Made by a program: the position numbers and the translations under genes. Below the pieces are notes generated by a model. The model was not told the origin of the DNA, ran no database searches, and saw nothing but the letters and a program-made list of their open reading frames with translations. 63,298 nt of DNA from Alistipes sp. UBA940. Lineage in GTDB: Bacteria > Bacteroidota > Bacteroidia > Bacteroidales > Rikenellaceae. This document shows positions 42,017-49,240 of this stretch, piece after piece. Position 1 is the first letter of the stretch, and every line of letters begins with the position of its first letter. The stretch covers positions 1-63,298 of the forward strand of contig DBDE01000020.1 in the NCBI GenBank assembly GCA_002293425.1. The letters run 5' to 3'.

Positions 42017-44362
42017 GTGAACAATCGTTTCGACATAATTGTGGTTGGTGCGGGTCATGCCGGGTGCGAGGCGGCTGTTGCTGCGGCGCGGATGGGTGCT
42101 CGGACGCTTTTGGTGACGATGGATCTTTCGAAGCCGGCGGCTATGTCGTGCAATCCGGCGGTTGGTGGGGTGGCTAAGGGGCAGATTGTCCGCGAGATTG
42201 ACGCTTTGGGGGGTATGATGGGGGTTGTTGCGGATTGGTCGACGTTGCAGTTTCGTATGTTGGGACGGTCGAAGGGTGCGGCGATGTGGAGTCCACGCGC
42301 TCAGTGCGATAAGCAGGTTTTTTCGCGGCTTTGGAGCCGGGTGCTTCATTCCACGCCGGACCTTTTTTTGTGGCAGGACAATGTGGTTAATTTGCTGGTT
42401 GACAGCGAGTTAACTGAGAGATGTTCTTTTCGGTCCGGAGCCGAGGTGCGGACAAACGCAGTGCAGTCCGCGCCGCGGGGTCGGCGACGGACTGACGACT
42501 CCTGTGGAGTCGAGTGCTGTGCGGACGGGGATTTGTCGTCAAAATTAGAGTTGCCTATTTCGCGTCAGAGTGGTGCAGGTGTTGCGCTGACCGAAGGTGC
42601 GAGGAGGGGGATAGTACAAAAAAGTACAGACCCCGACGAGCAACGAGGAAGCGCGACAGATGTGCCGCTATCACGCGAAATCCGAGGGGTGAGGACAGCC
42701 CTGGGCGTAACTTTTTTTGCCCCCAAGGTTATACTCACAGCGGGTACTTTTTTGGGCGGGGAGATGCATATCGGGCGCAATCGTACCGAGGGGGGACGGG
42801 CGGGCGATGCGGCGTCTAACGGATTGACTGACAGCTTGTTAGCTCTCGGGTTCGAGGTTGGGAGGATGAAGACTGGGACGCCTGCTCGGTTGGATGGTCG
42901 GACTATTGATTTTTCGCGGTTGGAGCGTCAGGAGGGTGATGCGCAGCCTTCGAAATTCTCGTTTTCACCGGCGACAAGTCCTGTTGACGACCAGTTGCCT
43001 TGTTTTATCGTTCATACTTCGGAGGAGGTTCACGAGATTTTGCGCTCGGGGTTTGCCGATTCGCCTTTGTTTGATGGCACGATTCGGGGTGTTGGGCCGC
43101 GATATTGTCCGTCGATCGAGGATAAGTTGCGCACTTTTGCCGACAAGGGTTCGCATCAGCTTTTTTTGGAGCCGGAGGGTCGTGATACTAATGAGTGGTA
43201 TTTGAATGGGTTTTCGTCGTCGTTGCCGTGGGAGGTTCAGTCGGCGGCTATTTCGCGGATTGCGGGGTTGGAGGGTGCTCATATTATTCGCCCGGGGTAT
43301 GCTATTGAGTATGATTATTTTCCGCCCACTCAGCTTCGTCATAGTTTGGAGACCAAGTTGGTTGGCGGGTTGTATTTTGCGGGTCAGATCAACGGCACGA
43401 CGGGGTACGAAGAGGCTGGTGCTCAGGGGCTTATGGCTGGGATCAATGCTGTTTTGGCTTTGCGCGACCAGGAGCCTTTTGTGTTGCGGCGCGACGAGGC
43501 TTACGTTGGGGTATTGATTGACGATTTGGTGACTAAGGGTGTCGATGAGCCTTATCGGATGTTTACGAGTCGTGCGGAGTATCGCATTTTGTTGCGGGGC
43601 GACAATGCCGATTTTCGGTTGACTCCTCGGGGTCGCAAAATTAGGCTTGTCGATGATGAGAGGTGGGCTTTTTTCGAGCAAAAAAAAGCGCGCGTAGAAT
43701 CGCTCAGAAGTTTCGTTCACGACCTGTCGGTCTCTCCGTCCGATTTTCAGGACTATTTGGTTTTGCACAATTCTGCTCCTCTTTCGCAGGCCCGCAGGCT
43801 CAGTTTTCTGTTGGCGCGAGGCGAAATTATTTTACGCGAGGTTGTTGAGTACGCTTTTGGTTTTGGCAAAAACGAAAATTGTTCCACGTGGAACAGTCGG
43901 AACGCCGACGGCGGTTTGGCAAAAACCTCGTCCGAAGAACATCGTTCGGAAGTGAGCAATAATTTTTCAAATTGTTCCATGTGGAACAATTTGAAATCCG
44001 ACCATATTGCGAAAACCAAAATTGTTCCACGTGGAACAATTTCAAAAATCGGAGGAACTTGGCAGAAAATATCGTCCTTCGTGATCGAAAATAATATAAC
44101 TCCCGACGAGGTTGATTTGATTGATACAGAAATAAAGTATCGGGGATATATCGAGCGAGAGCGGATGATCGCCGAAAAGCTGCACCGGCTCGAGGAGATT
44201 CCCATTCCTGCGCGCTTCGACTTCGAATCTCTGCGTTCGTTAACCACCGAAGCGCGGCAAAAACTGACGCGCATCCGTCCCGCGACGATCGGCCAGGCGT
44301 CCCGCATCCCGGGAGTTTCCCCCGCAGACATCAACGTGCTGCTGATCTATTTCGGAAGATAA
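42017..44362 (+). CDS. mnmG: tRNA modification enzyme MnmG (GidA) with large insertions
   Basis: The FAD-dependent partner of MnmE in U34 modification. Starts at GTG 42017 (NNRFDIIVVGAGHAGCEAA, the FAD-binding Rossmann motif). Family blocks: 'MSCNPAVGGVAKGQIVREIDALGG', 'SRAEYRILLRGDNADFRLTPRG' and the C-terminal 'YIERERMIAEKLHRLEEIPIP..IRPATIGQASRIPGVSPADINVLLIY'. At 781 residues it exceeds the usual ~620-630 through two insertions: residues ~134-221 (a two-hairpin repeat and further sequence, between 'VVNLLVDSE' and 'GVRTALGVTFFAPKVILTAGTF') and ~620-690, which carries three parS-like palindromes and the mnmE-shared short repeat. Both insertions keep the frame. Confidence 0.96.
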   Translation: MNNRFDIIVVGAGHAGCEAAVAAARMGARTLLVTMDLSKPAAMSCNPAVGGVAKGQIVREIDALGGMMGVVADWSTLQFRMLGRSKGAAMWSPRAQCDKQVFSRLWSRVLHSTPDLFLWQDNVVNLLVDSELTERCSFRSGAEVRTNAVQSAPRGRRRTDDSCGVECCADGDLSSKLELPISRQSGAGVALTEGARRGIVQKSTDPDEQRGSATDVPLSREIRGVRTALGVTFFAPKVILTAGTFLGGEMHIGRNRTEGGRAGDAASNGLTDSLLALGFEVGRMKTGTPARLDGRTIDFSRLERQEGDAQPSKFSFSPATSPVDDQLPCFIVHTSEEVHEILRSGFADSPLFDGTIRGVGPRYCPSIEDKLRTFADKGSHQLFLEPEGRDTNEWYLNGFSSSLPWEVQSAAISRIAGLEGAHIIRPGYAIEYDYFPPTQLRHSLETKLVGGLYFAGQINGTTGYEEAGAQGLMAGINAVLALRDQEPFVLRRDEAYVGVLIDDLVTKGVDEPYRMFTSRAEYRILLRGDNADFRLTPRGRKIRLVDDERWAFFEQKKARVESLRSFVHDLSVSPSDFQDYLVLHNSAPLSQARRLSFLLARGEIILREVVEYAFGFGKNENCSTWNSRNADGGLAKTSSEEHRSEVSNNFSNCSMWNNLKSDHIAKTKIVPRGTISKIGGTWQKISSFVIENNITPDEVDLIDTEIKYRGYIERERMIAEKLHRLEEIPIPARFDFESLRSLTTEARQKLTRIRPATIGQASRIPGVSPADINVLLIYFGR
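42429..42512. repeat. Two-hairpin repeat inside mnmG
   Basis: TTCGGTCCGGAGCCGA (42429-42444), a hairpin with arms CAGTCCG (42464-42470) and CGGACTG (42488-42494), then CGACTCC-TGT-GGAGTCG (42496-42512). It corresponds closely to the reverse complement of 4138-4225 in mnmE. The last hairpin differs in sequence yet pairs perfectly. Confidence 0.85.
43880..43895. other. parS: parS-like site 1
   Basis: TGTTCCACGTGGAACA is a perfect 16-base palindrome and fits the chromosomal parS consensus TGTTNCACGTGNAACA bound by ParB. It is translated within MnmG as NCSTWN. Confidence 0.85.
43896..43922. repeat. Short repeat shared with mnmE, beside parS 1
   Basis: GTCGGAACGCCGACGGCG then GTTTGGCAA; near-identical to the minus strand of 3941-3967 in mnmE. 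Confidence 0.7.
43973..43988. other. parS: parS-like site 2 (one mismatch)
   Basis: TGTTCCATGTGGAACA departs from site 1 at one central base. Flanking AAT/ATT bases extend the palindrome on both sides. Confidence 0.75.
44023..44038. other. parS: parS-like site 3
   Basis: TGTTCCACGTGGAACA again, with symmetric AAAT/ATTT-type flanks so that 24 bases in all are palindromic. It lies 50 bases from site 2 and 143 from site 1. Confidence 0.85.
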
Positions 44363-44391
44363 CTCCTGTTCGGAATTTCGCTCAAAGTTTG

Positions 44392-44423
44392 TTTGGTTTT
44401 CCGCTCTCCTTGTACTATATTTG
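44392..44423 (+). promoter_or_regulatory. Promoter of RNA copy B
   Basis: TTTG (44392-44395), 20 bases, TATATTTG (44416-44423): a complete Bacteroidota promoter. Transcription should begin near 44428, so RNA copy B has its own promoter downstream of mnmG. Confidence 0.75.
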
Positions 44424-44427
44424 TATC

Positions 44428-44631
44428 GACATATTGAGTATTAACAATACTTTTTTCTTGTTGGAAACTCACGAACCGTCTGTGGACGGTGTTTATCAGA
44501 GAAAAAAGATTGTTCGGCTCGGGGTTTGCTTTGGCGCGCATTGTGCCAAAGCGGCTCTGGGTGTGGTGCAATCTTTTCTGATAAGGCTCGTGAGGCCTCC
44601 AACAAGGAGATTGTTTAACCACACCTTTTTT
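44428..44631 (+). ncRNA. Structured RNA with terminator-like 3' end, copy B
   Basis: The sequence folds as an outer stem TTGTTGGA/TCCAACAA continued by CTCACGAACC/GGCTCGTGAG, a CCGTC-TGTG-GACGG hairpin, an inner stem TATCAGAGAAAAAAGATTG / CAATCTTTTCTGATA, and an apical TTTGGC/GCCAAA hairpin. The core is shared with copy A (14961-15165), while outer stems differ and still pair. GGTGTGGTGCAATC can alternatively pair with GATTG...ACCACACC (44610-44625), followed by TTTTTT (44626-44631), a terminator-like form exclusive with the inner stem. The small gene starts at the next base. The 5' end also has AGTATT-AAC-AATACT plus T6. Riboswitch-like leader or independent RNA are both possible. Confidence 0.75.
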
Positions 44632-44838
44632 ATGAAGACTTATGACGTTTTGGGATTCGACTATTTTGTCGAAGGCGAATGGATCAGGATGTACGATTAC
44701 GAACCAGGTCGGTGGCGGGTCGAGATTTCGGAGGACGGCAACTATCGCGATGTTTGCTTTCGTGGCGGCGGCGAGTTGCTCAGCGGGCACGGTTTTGGCG
44801 CGATGGGGTGTTCTATTTGGATGAATCTCAGCGACTGA
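44632..44838 (+). CDS. Orphan small protein, paralog of the 14700 gene
   Basis: A 68-residue protein starting directly after the U-run of RNA copy B. It shares YDV...D....GEWI.MY.Y..G.W..EI..DG..RD..F with the protein at 14700-14957 (about 20 of 41 aligned residues). The tail is Gly-rich (FRGGGELLSGHGFGAMGCSIWMNLSD) and unlike the paralog. No membrane segment, signal peptide or known domain. Conservation of the protein together with its RNA in two separated places suggests that the pair is one functional unit. Its function cannot be read from the sequence. Confidence 0.7.
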   Translation: MKTYDVLGFDYFVEGEWIRMYDYEPGRWRVEISEDGNYRDVCFRGGGELLSGHGFGAMGCSIWMNLSD

Positions 44839-45215
44839 TTCTGGGCTGAAGCCCGTCGCCGTCATTGCGAGCGAAGCGCGGCAATCTTCATATTGCTTCG
44901 TCACATTGTTCCTCGCAATGACGATGAGGAGCTGACGGCCTACGCAGAGTCTACCACCCCGCCTCTTCGAGGCACCCCTCCTTAGCAAGGAGGGGAAAGC
45001 TAAGCGAGGCCGAAAAAAGGAAAGCCTCTCGCGCTATGGCTCGAGCACTTTTTCATCGCCGCCCGACCCCCCTCTACGGGCGGGCGATGACGACTTTGCT
45101 CGCAAAGTCGAAAAAACTTTCTTCACTCTTCATTAAAAAAAGCCCCAGCCCCTCGCGCTATGGCGGCACTAATTTAAGCTCCCCCAACCCATTCAGAGGC
45201 ACGTTGGAGCAGGGG
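44839..45215. repeat. Intergenic block of nested repeats
   Basis: No gene is visible. An inverted repeat CGTCATTGCGAG...CTCGCAATGACG (44860-44923) comes first. A 64-base element (44942-45005), identical to 55104-55167, appears to sit in the loop of a hairpin whose arms are GACGGCC and GAGGCCG. A reversed two-hairpin unit follows (hairpin 2 at 45053-45089, hairpin 1 CGACTTTG-CTCG-CAAAGTCG at 45091-45110). The rest is GAAGAGT-type simple sequence and G/C-rich palindromic debris before glnS. Confidence 0.75.
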
Positions 45216-46916
45216 CTACTGTTGCTTTGCCCAGGAATCTTTCAGGGTAACCGTGCGATTGAAAACCAAAGCGTCCGAACGCGAATCGGAATCAACGCAA
45301 AAATAACCAATCCGCTCAAACTGAAACCGCTCACCAACAACCACACCACCAAGCGAAGGCTCCATAAAAACCGTCGTCCGAACCAACGATTCGGGATTCA
45401 AATCGCACAAATCTTCCGGGTTTTCTTTGGTGAAAAGTGGGTTATAAAGTCGCACCTCCGCCTCAACAGCCGTCGGGACCGAAACCCAATGAATCACCCC
45501 CTTAACCCTGCGGCCATCACTCGACCCACCTCCACCGGAAAGCGGATCATAAGTGCATCGAAGTTCCGTGATATTCCCATCAGCATCCTTGATAACTTCC
45601 TGACACTTAATGAGATAACCATACCGCAACCGAACCTCGCCCCCAAGCGACAACCGGAAAAACTTCTTAGGCGGATCCTCCATAAAATCATCCCGCTCGA
45701 TATAAATCTCACGCGACAACGGAACCTCACGCACCCCCGCCCCCTCATCCTCCGGATTATTAACACAACGAATCATCTCCACACGACCGCCCGCGGCAAT
45801 GTCTACCCCCTCCCCCCTTCGGGGTACTCCCCCTTCGCAAGAGGGAGAAATCGGTGAAGAGTCCCAATTGGTAATCACGACCTTCAACGGATCCAAAACC
45901 GCCATTCGCCGCTGGGCCGTCCGATTCAAATCCTCCCTAACGCAAAACTCCAACAACCCCAAATCGATAACATTATCCCGCTTAGCAACCCCAACCCTCT
46001 CAGCAAAAGCGCGAATCGACCCGGGAGTATACCCCCGCCTGCGCATCCCCGAAATTGTAGGCATTCGAGGATCGTCCCAACCGCTAACCGCCTGACTATC
46101 AACAAGTTGCAATAACTTGCGCTTGCTCATCATCGTATAAGTGAGATTCAACCTCGCAAACTCGTACTGATGGCTCGGAAATATCCCCAACTGCTCGATA
46201 AACCAATCATACAGCGGCCGATGAACCGCAAACTCCAACGTGCAAATCGAATGAGTAATCCGCTCGATGCTATCGCTCTGGCCGTGAGCGTAATCATACA
46301 TCGGATAAATGCACCACCGATCACCCGTACGATGGTGCTCGGTATGCAAAATGCGATACAAAATCGGATCGCGAAACATCATATTAGGATGCCCCATATC
46401 GATCCGTGCCCGCAAAACCTTAGCCCCATCCCCAAACTCCCCAGCCCGCATCCTCTGAAAAAGGTCAAGATTCTCCTCCACCGAACGATCGCGAAAAGGG
46501 CTATTCGTCCCCGCCTCCATAATAGTTCCCCGGCTGGCCCTAATCTCCTCCTGGCTCTGATCGTCGACGTAAGCCAACCCCTTCCGTATCAGCAAAACAG
46601 CCCACTCATACAACTGTTCGAAATAATCACTGGCGTACCTCTCCACCGCCCACTCAAACCCCAACCAACTAATATCCGCCTTAATGCTATCAACATACTC
46701 CACATCCTCCTTCACCGGATTAGTATCATCAAACCTTAGGTTGCACTTCCCGCCATACTTCTCAGCCAGCCCGAAATTCAAGCATATACTCTTAGCGTGG
46801 CCAATATGCAAATACCCATTAGGCTCAGGCGGAAACCGCGTCTGCAGCTCCGTCCCGCCCTCGGCGATATACTTTTCAACTATCTCCTCAAGAAAATTTA
46901 AACTCTTTTCTTCCAT
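45216..46916 (-). CDS. glnS: Glutaminyl-tRNA synthetase
   Basis: Charges tRNA-Gln. 566 residues with class I motifs 'PNGYLHIGHAKSICLNFGLA' (HIGH) and 'MSKRKLLQL' (KMSKS), GlnRS-specific 'YDYAHGQSDSIERITHSICTLEF', and the two C-terminal anticodon-binding beta-barrels. Residues ~353-372 (SSPISPSCEGGVPRRGEGVD) are an insertion at the entrance to the anticodon domain, encoded by a small G/C-rich hairpin repeat (45801-45856). Presence of GlnRS means Gln-tRNA is made directly, as is common in Bacteroidota. Confidence 0.96.
   Translation of the reverse strand: MEEKSLNFLEEIVEKYIAEGGTELQTRFPPEPNGYLHIGHAKSICLNFGLAEKYGGKCNLRFDDTNPVKEDVEYVDSIKADISWLGFEWAVERYASDYFEQLYEWAVLLIRKGLAYVDDQSQEEIRASRGTIMEAGTNSPFRDRSVEENLDLFQRMRAGEFGDGAKVLRARIDMGHPNMMFRDPILYRILHTEHHRTGDRWCIYPMYDYAHGQSDSIERITHSICTLEFAVHRPLYDWFIEQLGIFPSHQYEFARLNLTYTMMSKRKLLQLVDSQAVSGWDDPRMPTISGMRRRGYTPGSIRAFAERVGVAKRDNVIDLGLLEFCVREDLNRTAQRRMAVLDPLKVVITNWDSSPISPSCEGGVPRRGEGVDIAAGGRVEMIRCVNNPEDEGAGVREVPLSREIYIERDDFMEDPPKKFFRLSLGGEVRLRYGYLIKCQEVIKDADGNITELRCTYDPLSGGGGSSDGRRVKGVIHWVSVPTAVEAEVRLYNPLFTKENPEDLCDLNPESLVRTTVFMEPSLGGVVVGERFQFERIGYFCVDSDSRSDALVFNRTVTLKDSWAKQQ
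45801..45856. repeat. Hairpin repeat inside glnS
   Basis: A CCCCTTCGGGG-type hairpin is followed by CTCCC..TTCGCAA..GGGAG and GAAAT. It resembles the core of the 64-base element at 44942/55104 (CCTCTTCGAGG, then CCCTCCTTAGCAAGGAGGG). It is in frame. Confidence 0.65.
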
Positions 46917-46952
46917 AAACTCTGTTTTTCTTTCGTTCGGCCCCTTGCACCT

Positions 46953-47126
46953 GCTCCGTCGGATGCGACTCTTCGCAGGTTATCCTTCGCCTGAGTGCTT
47001 CGATTCGCAACCGACCTCCTCCGCTATGGTCAACGCTCATTTTCAGCTCCCCCGACCCCCCTACGGGGGAGCTGACGGCCTCTACGAGGCCGAAACAACT
47101 CTCAACTATCAACTATCAACTATCTA
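46953..47126. repeat. Repeats between glnS and the S46 peptidase
   Basis: 46953-47036 resembles part of the composite repeat at 50767-50840 (GCTCCGTCGG.TGCGACT, CCTGAGTGCT). A reversed two-hairpin unit follows: TCAGCTCCCCC...GGGGGAGCTGA (47043-47074) and CGGCCTC-TAC-GAGGCCG region (47076-47092), a near-exact inverse of 53631-53679. An AACTATC array (47098-47126) then contains the peptidase stop codon. Confidence 0.8.
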
Positions 47127-49240
47127 ACGATCGTCATCTCGTCGAGCAAATAACCTGCGCCGGCGAAGCGGTCGATAGTCCACAAAACATAACGAATATC
47201 GACATTAATACACCGCTGCAACTCCGGCTCAAACATAACATCGCCACTCATCGCCTCCCAATTCCCATCAAAAGCCAACCCAATCAACTCCCCCCTGCCA
47301 TTCAGCACCGGAGAACCACTGTTCCCTCCCGTAATGTCATTATTGCTCAAAAAGTTCAACCGCAACTCTCCGTCCTGGCCATAAACGCCATAATCCGACG
47401 CCGCATAAGCGACTTTGAGTTTCGGATCGACCGTGAACTCCAACGGATTAGACAAATCCTCCTTCTCCAAAACACCCTTCAAAGTGGTATAATAGTGATA
47501 AGTAACCCCATCACGTGGATCGTAAGGCATAACATTGCCATAAGTCAACCGAATAGAAAAATTAGCATCCGGATAACCCACCAACCCAGGATCCATCTCA
47601 CTCAAACCGCGAATATAAACCCCATGCCAATCATCCGCCTGGCGAGCAAAAGGAGCAACCTGCAACTGCAAAGCAACGATCCGATCCCGCACCGAGCCCC
47701 GAGCAACATAAGCCGGATCGGAATACAACCTCTCCTCGTCATAATCATCCAAAAAAGCCGACAACCTCTCCGCAGAAGTAAACACCGAGCGATCGAACAT
47801 ATCGTCCACAAAACCCTCCGGCATATCGTGAAAAACAGAAGGCCAATAACGCTCCGGCAACACCTCGCGAACCAACGCAAACATCCGCCTCGAAACCCTG
47901 CGATCGGTATCGACACTGTAATCCTTATAAAAGCCCGCAACACTCTCCATCACCTCGGCCTTATTAACAACCTTACCCTCCTCAGACCTGACCAACGAAC
48001 CCACCCGCTGAGCAACGCCCAAAATCTCGCTCCCCATCCACAACGCCTCCCCCAAAACCTGACGCGCACCATCCACCTCGCTCATAGCCTCAACCGCCTC
48101 ACGAATCTTCTCCAAAGCCATACCATACTCCACATCGCTCTGACCCTCGGCCCAAGCCTGATAACGCGCCTCCAAAGCCGCCTTCCGAGCAAGAACGCCA
48201 TTATCCACCAAAGCCTTATTCATCCCAATGGAATTCTTCCAATAATTAGCCGACGAAGCATACTTAGCAGCATACTTCAACCGCACAACCGGATCGGCCT
48301 CCATATCCTCCAAAATCAAAGACAACCGCTCCCCACGAACAAAAATGCGATTAGCATTAGAAACGTCCATAAGATGCCTCATCTGCGCACTCGTCATATA
48401 ACGATCCGTACTCCCGGGAAAACCCAAAATCATAGAAAAATCGCCCTCATCGACCCCTTTCAACGAAATCTTCAAATGGACCGGAGCCTTATAAGGAACA
48501 TTCTCCACCGAATACTCCGCCGGCTTATTGTCCCTGCCGGCATAGATGCGAAACATAGAAAAATCATCCGTATGGCGCGGCCACATCCAATTGTCCGTAT
48601 CGCCGCCGAACTTGCCCATAGAATTAGGAGGCGTACCAACCAACCTGACATCCGAAAAAACCTCCATCGCCACCATAAAGTACTGATTGCCGCCCATAAA
48701 AGGTTGAACGACAACCCTAAAATCGGGATACCGATCCTGGAACCGCTCCTTAACATTATTAACACCACGCGCCACAACCCCGTCTCTCTCGCTCCCCACG
48801 GCCATACCCCGTACACCCTCCAAAACATCCTCCGTAACATCGACGATATGGCGGATAAACGTAACCTTCAGCCCGGGAGCAGGAATCTCCTCCGCCCGAC
48901 TCATAGCCCAAAACCCATTCTGCAAATAATCGTTCTCCGGCGAGCTCAAGCTCTGGATATTGCCATAACCACAATGGTGGTTGGTCAAAAGCAACCCGTC
49001 CGGGCTCACCACCTCGGCCGTGCACCCACCCCCGAAAATAACGATAGCGTCCTTCAACGAGCGACCATTCTCGTTATAAATATGTCTCGTGTCGATCTTC
49101 AGCCCGCGCTCCTTCATATCGTGAGCAATGCGGTCCAAATAGGGCAACAACCACATCCCCTCGTCGGCGCGCGCCGACGAAATGAAGAGTGAAGAATGAA
49201 GCGTGAAAAAAGATAAAAACAAAAAGATAAGCTTCTTCAT
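47120..49240 (-). CDS. S46 dipeptidyl peptidase, DPP7-like
   Basis: A 706-residue periplasmic exopeptidase; signal peptide MKKLIFLFLSFFTLHSSLFISSARA. The chymotrypsin-like fold is split by a helical domain as in the family: catalytic His in 'LLLTNHHCGYG' (residues 88-89), Asp region 'SMGKFGGDTDNWMWPRHTDDF', and Ser 641 in TGGNSGSPV. The residue 18 after the Ser is Gly (FDGNW), as in DPP7, rather than Arg as in acidic-specific DPP11, so a preference for hydrophobic/neutral residues is expected. Such enzymes feed on extracellular peptides. The stop (TAG) is provided by a seven-base array. Confidence 0.94.
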   Translation of the reverse strand: MKKLIFLFLSFFTLHSSLFISSARADEGMWLLPYLDRIAHDMKERGLKIDTRHIYNENGRSLKDAIVIFGGGCTAEVVSPDGLLLTNHHCGYGNIQSLSSPENDYLQNGFWAMSRAEEIPAPGLKVTFIRHIVDVTEDVLEGVRGMAVGSERDGVVARGVNNVKERFQDRYPDFRVVVQPFMGGNQYFMVAMEVFSDVRLVGTPPNSMGKFGGDTDNWMWPRHTDDFSMFRIYAGRDNKPAEYSVENVPYKAPVHLKISLKGVDEGDFSMILGFPGSTDRYMTSAQMRHLMDVSNANRIFVRGERLSLILEDMEADPVVRLKYAAKYASSANYWKNSIGMNKALVDNGVLARKAALEARYQAWAEGQSDVEYGMALEKIREAVEAMSEVDGARQVLGEALWMGSEILGVAQRVGSLVRSEEGKVVNKAEVMESVAGFYKDYSVDTDRRVSRRMFALVREVLPERYWPSVFHDMPEGFVDDMFDRSVFTSAERLSAFLDDYDEERLYSDPAYVARGSVRDRIVALQLQVAPFARQADDWHGVYIRGLSEMDPGLVGYPDANFSIRLTYGNVMPYDPRDGVTYHYYTTLKGVLEKEDLSNPLEFTVDPKLKVAYAASDYGVYGQDGELRLNFLSNNDITGGNSGSPVLNGRGELIGLAFDGNWEAMSGDVMFEPELQRCINVDIRYVLWTIDRFAGAGYLLDEMTIVR

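Noticed and set aside
42420..42700. Frameshift or assembly error in mnmG because of the odd sequence near residues 134-221
   Set aside because: The frame stays open and the family blocks resume in the same frame on the right side; the inserted DNA matches a repeat found elsewhere.
43880..44038. Three spaced palindromes considered as a CRISPR-like array
   Set aside because: Spacing is uneven (77 and 34 bases between repeats), the units are 16-base ParB-type palindromes, and the DNA is coding.
44440..44458. AGTATT-AAC-AATACT plus T-run at the 5' end of RNA copy B as a terminator of mnmG
   Set aside because: It lies downstream of the RNA's own promoter and its stem is only six A/T-rich pairs; copy A does not preserve the hairpin. 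It is noted but not annotated separately.
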